A stretch of DNA of 64,000 bases from Patellaria atrata CBS 101060 (Eukaryota > Ascomycota > Dothideomycetes > Patellariales > Patellariaceae). The stretch spans positions 863,908 through 927,907 of the forward strand of contig MU006096.1 of assembly GCA_010093705.1 (NCBI GenBank), written 5' to 3'. The position numbers and the translations under genes were made by a program. The notes beneath the pieces are model-generated. The model was not told the origin of the DNA. It saw only the letters and a program-made list of their open reading frames with translations, and made no database searches. Every line of letters starts with the position of its first letter. Position 1 is the first letter of the stretch. Of the stretch, positions 60,666 through 64,000 are shown in pieces.

Positions 60666-61550
60666 ATGACAACCATCGACCCCACAACCGACCTCCCCTA
60701 CCCTCCCGATGCGATCCACCGCATTCTCTACCTCTGCCCACGCGTCCACGTCTACAACATCCCCCCCCTCTCCTCCAGCAAAGGGTACACCGCCGCCTCC
60801 TGGACCGCCAACAACAACGCCGCCCAGATCTTCACCGCACGGCTCCGACTCCTCGAGACCGCAATCCCCCTGTCCACGTCCTCGCAAACCCCCACGCAAA
60901 CCCAAGAGAAGCTCTCAGTAACGCTCCTCCTCGAGGATCCATCCAACGGCTCCCTCTTCGCCGCAAGCCCCTACACCAACCCCGCCGCCGTTCAACAGGC
61001 TCTCGACTCCTCCCGCTTCTTCGCCATCACCGTCGTCTCCGGCCGCCGAAAAGCTGTCCTCGGCCTCGGCTTCGAAGACCGCGCCGAGGCCTTCGACTTC
61101 TCCATCGCGCTGCAGGATGCTCGCCGCGTCCTCGGCTTCGACCCCCCGAGCCAAGCACCCGGCAGCGGCCGCGGCAAAGAAGAGAAGAAGGAGGACGTGA
61201 AGCGGGATTGGAGCTTGAAGGAGGGGGAGACCATTACTGTGAGCCTGGGGGCGAGGGCGGGGAGGAGGAAAACGGGGGAAACGCGGAATGGTGCCGGGAG
61301 TGATGAGAATGCGCTGTTTTCGATAAAGCCTCCTCCGGCGCATGGAGCTGCGGGAGGAGGGGGAGGATTGCCGTTCCTGCCGCCGCCGCCGAGTGCGAGC
61401 GATGTGAAGAAGGATCGAAGGCGGAGTCGGCAGAGCTATGAGGCTTTTGAACCTCCTAGGGAAGAACCGCGGCAACCGCAGCAGTCGTGGCAGACGCAGA
61501 ACGCAAAGGACTTAGGGTTCGATGACGGGGAGTTTGGAGAGTTTCAGTAG
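60666..61550 (+). CDS. NECAP-type endocytic adaptor-associated protein
   Basis: A single exon of 294 aa starting MTTIDPTTDL in a CAATG-type context. NECAP proteins bind AP-2/AP-1 ears at clathrin-coated pits. Residues 10-165 form the PHear domain: ILYLCPRVHVYNIPP, SKGYTAASWTANN, FTARLRLLETA, the VQQALDSSRFFAITV block with VSGRRKAVLGLGFEDR, then RAEAFDFSIALQDARR. KEEKKEDVKRDWSLKEGETI is the family's conserved extension. The tail is Pro/Gly-rich (PPPPSASD) and ends with acidic-Phe motifs (DDGEFGEF) that fit ear-domain binding. The GC-rich coding sequence makes all six frames open, so antisense stretches here are shadows. Confidence 0.92.
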   Translation: MTTIDPTTDLPYPPDAIHRILYLCPRVHVYNIPPLSSSKGYTAASWTANNNAAQIFTARLRLLETAIPLSTSSQTPTQTQEKLSVTLLLEDPSNGSLFAASPYTNPAAVQQALDSSRFFAITVVSGRRKAVLGLGFEDRAEAFDFSIALQDARRVLGFDPPSQAPGSGRGKEEKKEDVKRDWSLKEGETITVSLGARAGRRKTGETRNGAGSDENALFSIKPPPAHGAAGGGGGLPFLPPPPSASDVKKDRRRSRQSYEAFEPPREEPRQPQQSWQTQNAKDLGFDDGEFGEFQ

Positions 61551-61626
61551 CGTAGCGAAGAAAAATTAATCCTGAGGGACGGCTTAGCTTTACATATTAT
61601 TATACAGTATCTTGGTACAGGCAGAT

Positions 61627-63711
61627 TTAAACGCTCCAGATGCCTAACATGCCGTCCTTCCTTCCCTCGACTAGGTACCCGTCCTTGATTCTCACTCTCT
61701 CGATTACACTCGAGGGCCCACCTTCGTCCTCGAGCGCGCCGGGACCGCAGTCCCAGTGCCGGCCGTCGGTCTTGTCATAGATCTTGACGACGTCTTCCCC
61801 AGCTGTGGCGGCAATACGACGTGCGTCGAACATCATACTTGTGATTGGGTGATCGTAGGCGAAGGCGTCGTAGATGGAGCCGGTACGGAGGTCCCATATC
61901 TATATGAAAAGTCAGTCACATATACCGTGCATTATGCGTAGCTGAGCTCACTCTGATACTCCTATCCAAGCTTCCCGTGACCAAATGAACATCGTCAAAT
62001 TGCAGAGCCGTGACTGGCCCAGTGTGACCTACGAGACTCCTATGTACTTGGCCACTCCTCAGATCCCACAGCCGGACCATACCATCCGCTGTACCACACG
62101 CAAGAGCTGCTTCAAAACACTGCAAAGCGCCGACGAAGTCAGCGGTCGCGTCCGGTAGACGACCAGTTTGCCGCCATTGACCCTCTTGTGATCCTAGAGT
62201 AGCAGTGGCCTGAGCAGCAGCCCATAGCACGTCCAAGGTCTGTACGCAGCGACCCTTTTCCAGATCCCACTGCCTCAGCGTTTTATCCGCTGATCCGGAG
62301 ACGAGGGTATCTCCCCTAAAATGTAGTGCAGTGATCTCCGCCACGTGAGCTTCTAGAGAGAACATCGGACAGTCTTGCATACTAGTAGGAGGAGGTGGAG
62401 GAGGCATATCATTCGGGTTCTCGAAGCTGAGCCCGTCATCTTCCTCCTCGTCCCCATCTTTGTTGATTCTGTTGGAGTCTTGTGGCGCATATTCAGCGCG
62501 ACTTAGATCCCATAGGCGAATAGATGCATCCATTCCTCCAGTTGCAACGATATTGTCTTCTACTTGAAGGCATCGGACAGAAGATAGATGGCCTTCTAAC
62601 AAGCCCATGCAGCGGCCTGCGTTTAGATCCCATACTCTTACTGTATCGTCTAATGCTGCGGTAACGGCAGTTCCAAAAGGGATATCGAAGTCTAATGCTG
62701 TAATCATGTCATTATGTGCCTGTATTTCCTTGATTCTCGATCCCGGTTCTAGGTGCTCATGAAGGATGGGCATTGATATACGCCTGGTCTTCCTCCGCTT
62801 GGCTCCAGGGCGTGGTGACGGGAGTTTCTGATATATAGATTCAGACATGAACTCCGGGCTCCCAGGGTCACTATCCGTGTCTGCGGTTGGCGTTTTCCGT
62901 GCCAGTGCAGCAGTATCCTCCAATTCTTCCTGCAGATCATCCAGCTTACTATCTACGTCGTGTAATTCATGTTCTAGGTCCACCTCTTCTTGCTCCAGTC
63001 CAGCTAGCCTATCCAATACTATCCTCCGCATTGTGTTCAAATTCGATATCTTGTTATCTATTTCCTTTATTTCTGTTGCACACATGTTCTTACGGACCTC
63101 TAACATCTCCAACCTATGACTTAAGCTATTTTTCTCATTCTTTAAATAAGAGAGTGCAGGTGGAGTATCTGGGTCTTCGCCACCATGCTCCAAGAGTTTC
63201 TGGCCATGAGAACTATGTCTGCCATGCCGCTGCCTCTTTGTTTGTTGATCTTCCGGTAATGTTGCTTGAAATCCTTGGAATAGAGAGTATATATTTCTAT
63301 CTTCAGGTATATTGAACAGTAGCTCGTCGGGTAGGTATGTCAACGCTCTATGTTGGATTTCAGAGACTAATACCTTCGACCTTACAAGCTCTCGAGGTGT
63401 TGTCTGAGTGAAGGAAAATACAGAGCGCTGCATGAGAGGACGACGTAGTTCTCGGTGTAAGTCTCCGAGAGCATTATGATAGTGATGCCCGACCCCCGTA
63501 TCCCCAATGATATGTCCCGCAGTGGCCGATACCTTTCGACCGAAAGCTTCGATCTGCCGGGTCTGGTAGTGGATTAGCCACCACCCACAACCTGCAGAGT
63601 AAACCTTACATTGATACTACTGATTAGGGACTCATTTTGGTCCTCTGGTGGTGTTACCGGTCGAGCTGATCTACCTCTAGTCGAAGAGGACTCATTGTCA
63701 GAGCTTGCCAT
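61627..63711 (-). CDS. mdv1: Mitochondrial division protein Mdv1
   Basis: Exons are 63610-63711, 61952-63562 and 61627-61899 (661 aa). Introns are 47 and 52 nt. Mdv1 links the outer-membrane protein Fis1 to the dynamin Dnm1 during mitochondrial fission. Seen in order: the N-terminal part [20 protein letters not shown], the hallmark [20 protein letters not shown], a coiled coil at about 165-270 ([29 protein letters not shown]) and a seven-blade WD40 propeller ([65 protein letters not shown]). A Pro-rich insert ([11 protein letters not shown]) sits between blades. Convergent with NECAP, with 76 bp between stops. Confidence 0.94.
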
Positions 63712-64000
63712 AGGCGAAGCTAATCCGGAAAGCAAGGCTGGTTGCTGTAATCAAGGTTATAGAAAATTAGAAGAAGAAATCTGAATCATTGCTGGACGGA
63801 TAGGATGAAATTTGATATTGATATCCTTTTTTCTTTTCGAAGGGAGTCGCGTGTTGAGCTCTTGTGACGAGTGCTCCTTGGCGGGTGGTTGAGGTGTGGC
63901 TTGAACGTTAGCACATGCGTCAAATCAAGCTCCGCTTACCCTCCTCATCGGCTTTACTTCCAGATTTCCTGTTTCGTACGGGCCGATTTCGGCAACCACG
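63712..64000. other. Upstream region of mdv1
   Basis: Promoter side of mdv1 up to the window edge. Nothing else was recognised. Confidence 0.4.

Noticed and set aside
60915-61475. 186-codon open stretch on - opposite NECAP
   Set aside because: Low-complexity shadow of the GC-rich NECAP exon, with no domain.

Overview
The window is nuclear DNA of a filamentous ascomycete. Introns are short (mostly 45-120 nt) with GTAAGT/GTATGT-like donors, CTAAC-like branch sites and CAG/TAG acceptors. The gene set (HET-domain protein, bZIP, PTR2 peptide transporter, GH13 maltase, MDV1, gephyrin-type CnxE, tandem C48-like protein) is typical of Pezizomycotina. A Leotiomycetes (Helotiales) source is my best guess from the style of the lineage-specific proteins; it is inference. 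Two 100-N assembly gaps lie at 2746-2845 and 44088-44187. I found no rRNA, convincing tRNA, CRISPR array, or intact or broken transposon or virus-like element.

Layout. 1-7 kb: the 3' half of a CCA-adding tRNA nucleotidyltransferase whose frame continues without a stop into a Tti2-like protein; a HET-domain gene cut by a gap; RAD18. 8-13 kb: a 1179-aa protein with two C48-peptidase-like modules, then a small bZIP factor. 13-23 kb: a gene-poor stretch, a conserved hypothetical gene, a short CDS directly followed by a 1240-aa coiled-coil/acidic-basic protein, and a frameshifted CorA-like-family pseudogene. 23-28 kb: gene-poor, with a TPR pseudogene, a small unknown gene and POP5 (RNase P/MRP). 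28-36 kb: a dense block of housekeeping genes: cnxE (molybdenum cofactor), VMA16 (V-ATPase c''), TOA2 (TFIIA gamma), a TMEM42-like membrane protein and a PAN/Apple-type surface protein. 36-39.5 kb: no recognisable gene. 39.5-48 kb: PTR2, a p24 cargo receptor, a Myb-like gene broken by a collapsed Lys-Glu repeat, and an alpha-glucosidase. 48-51 kb: no gene, but several tandem repeats. 51-64 kb: a large protein kinase-LIM fusion, a hexokinase-family sugar kinase (GlcNAc-kinase-like), a GILT-like thiol reductase, a NECAP endocytic adaptor and MDV1.

The genes do not form one pathway or a biosynthetic cluster. Several do act in the same compartments: VMA16, the p24 receptor, NECAP and GILT in the endomembrane system, and PTR2, maltase and the sugar kinase in nutrient use. 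The observations I consider most worth a second look are: (i) the CCA1-TTI2 fused frame with an optional intron that would end CCA1 early; (ii) the kinase-LIM protein, whose LIM block resembles that of Lrg1-type RhoGAPs but which has no GAP domain; (iii) the tandem C48-like protein with one module keeping His/Asp/Gln/Cys and the other degenerate; and (iv) a p24 gene whose COPI-type tail signal sits in an 18-nt last exon.

Exon coordinates were worked out by hand from splice consensus and reading phase. I had no transcript data or database search.
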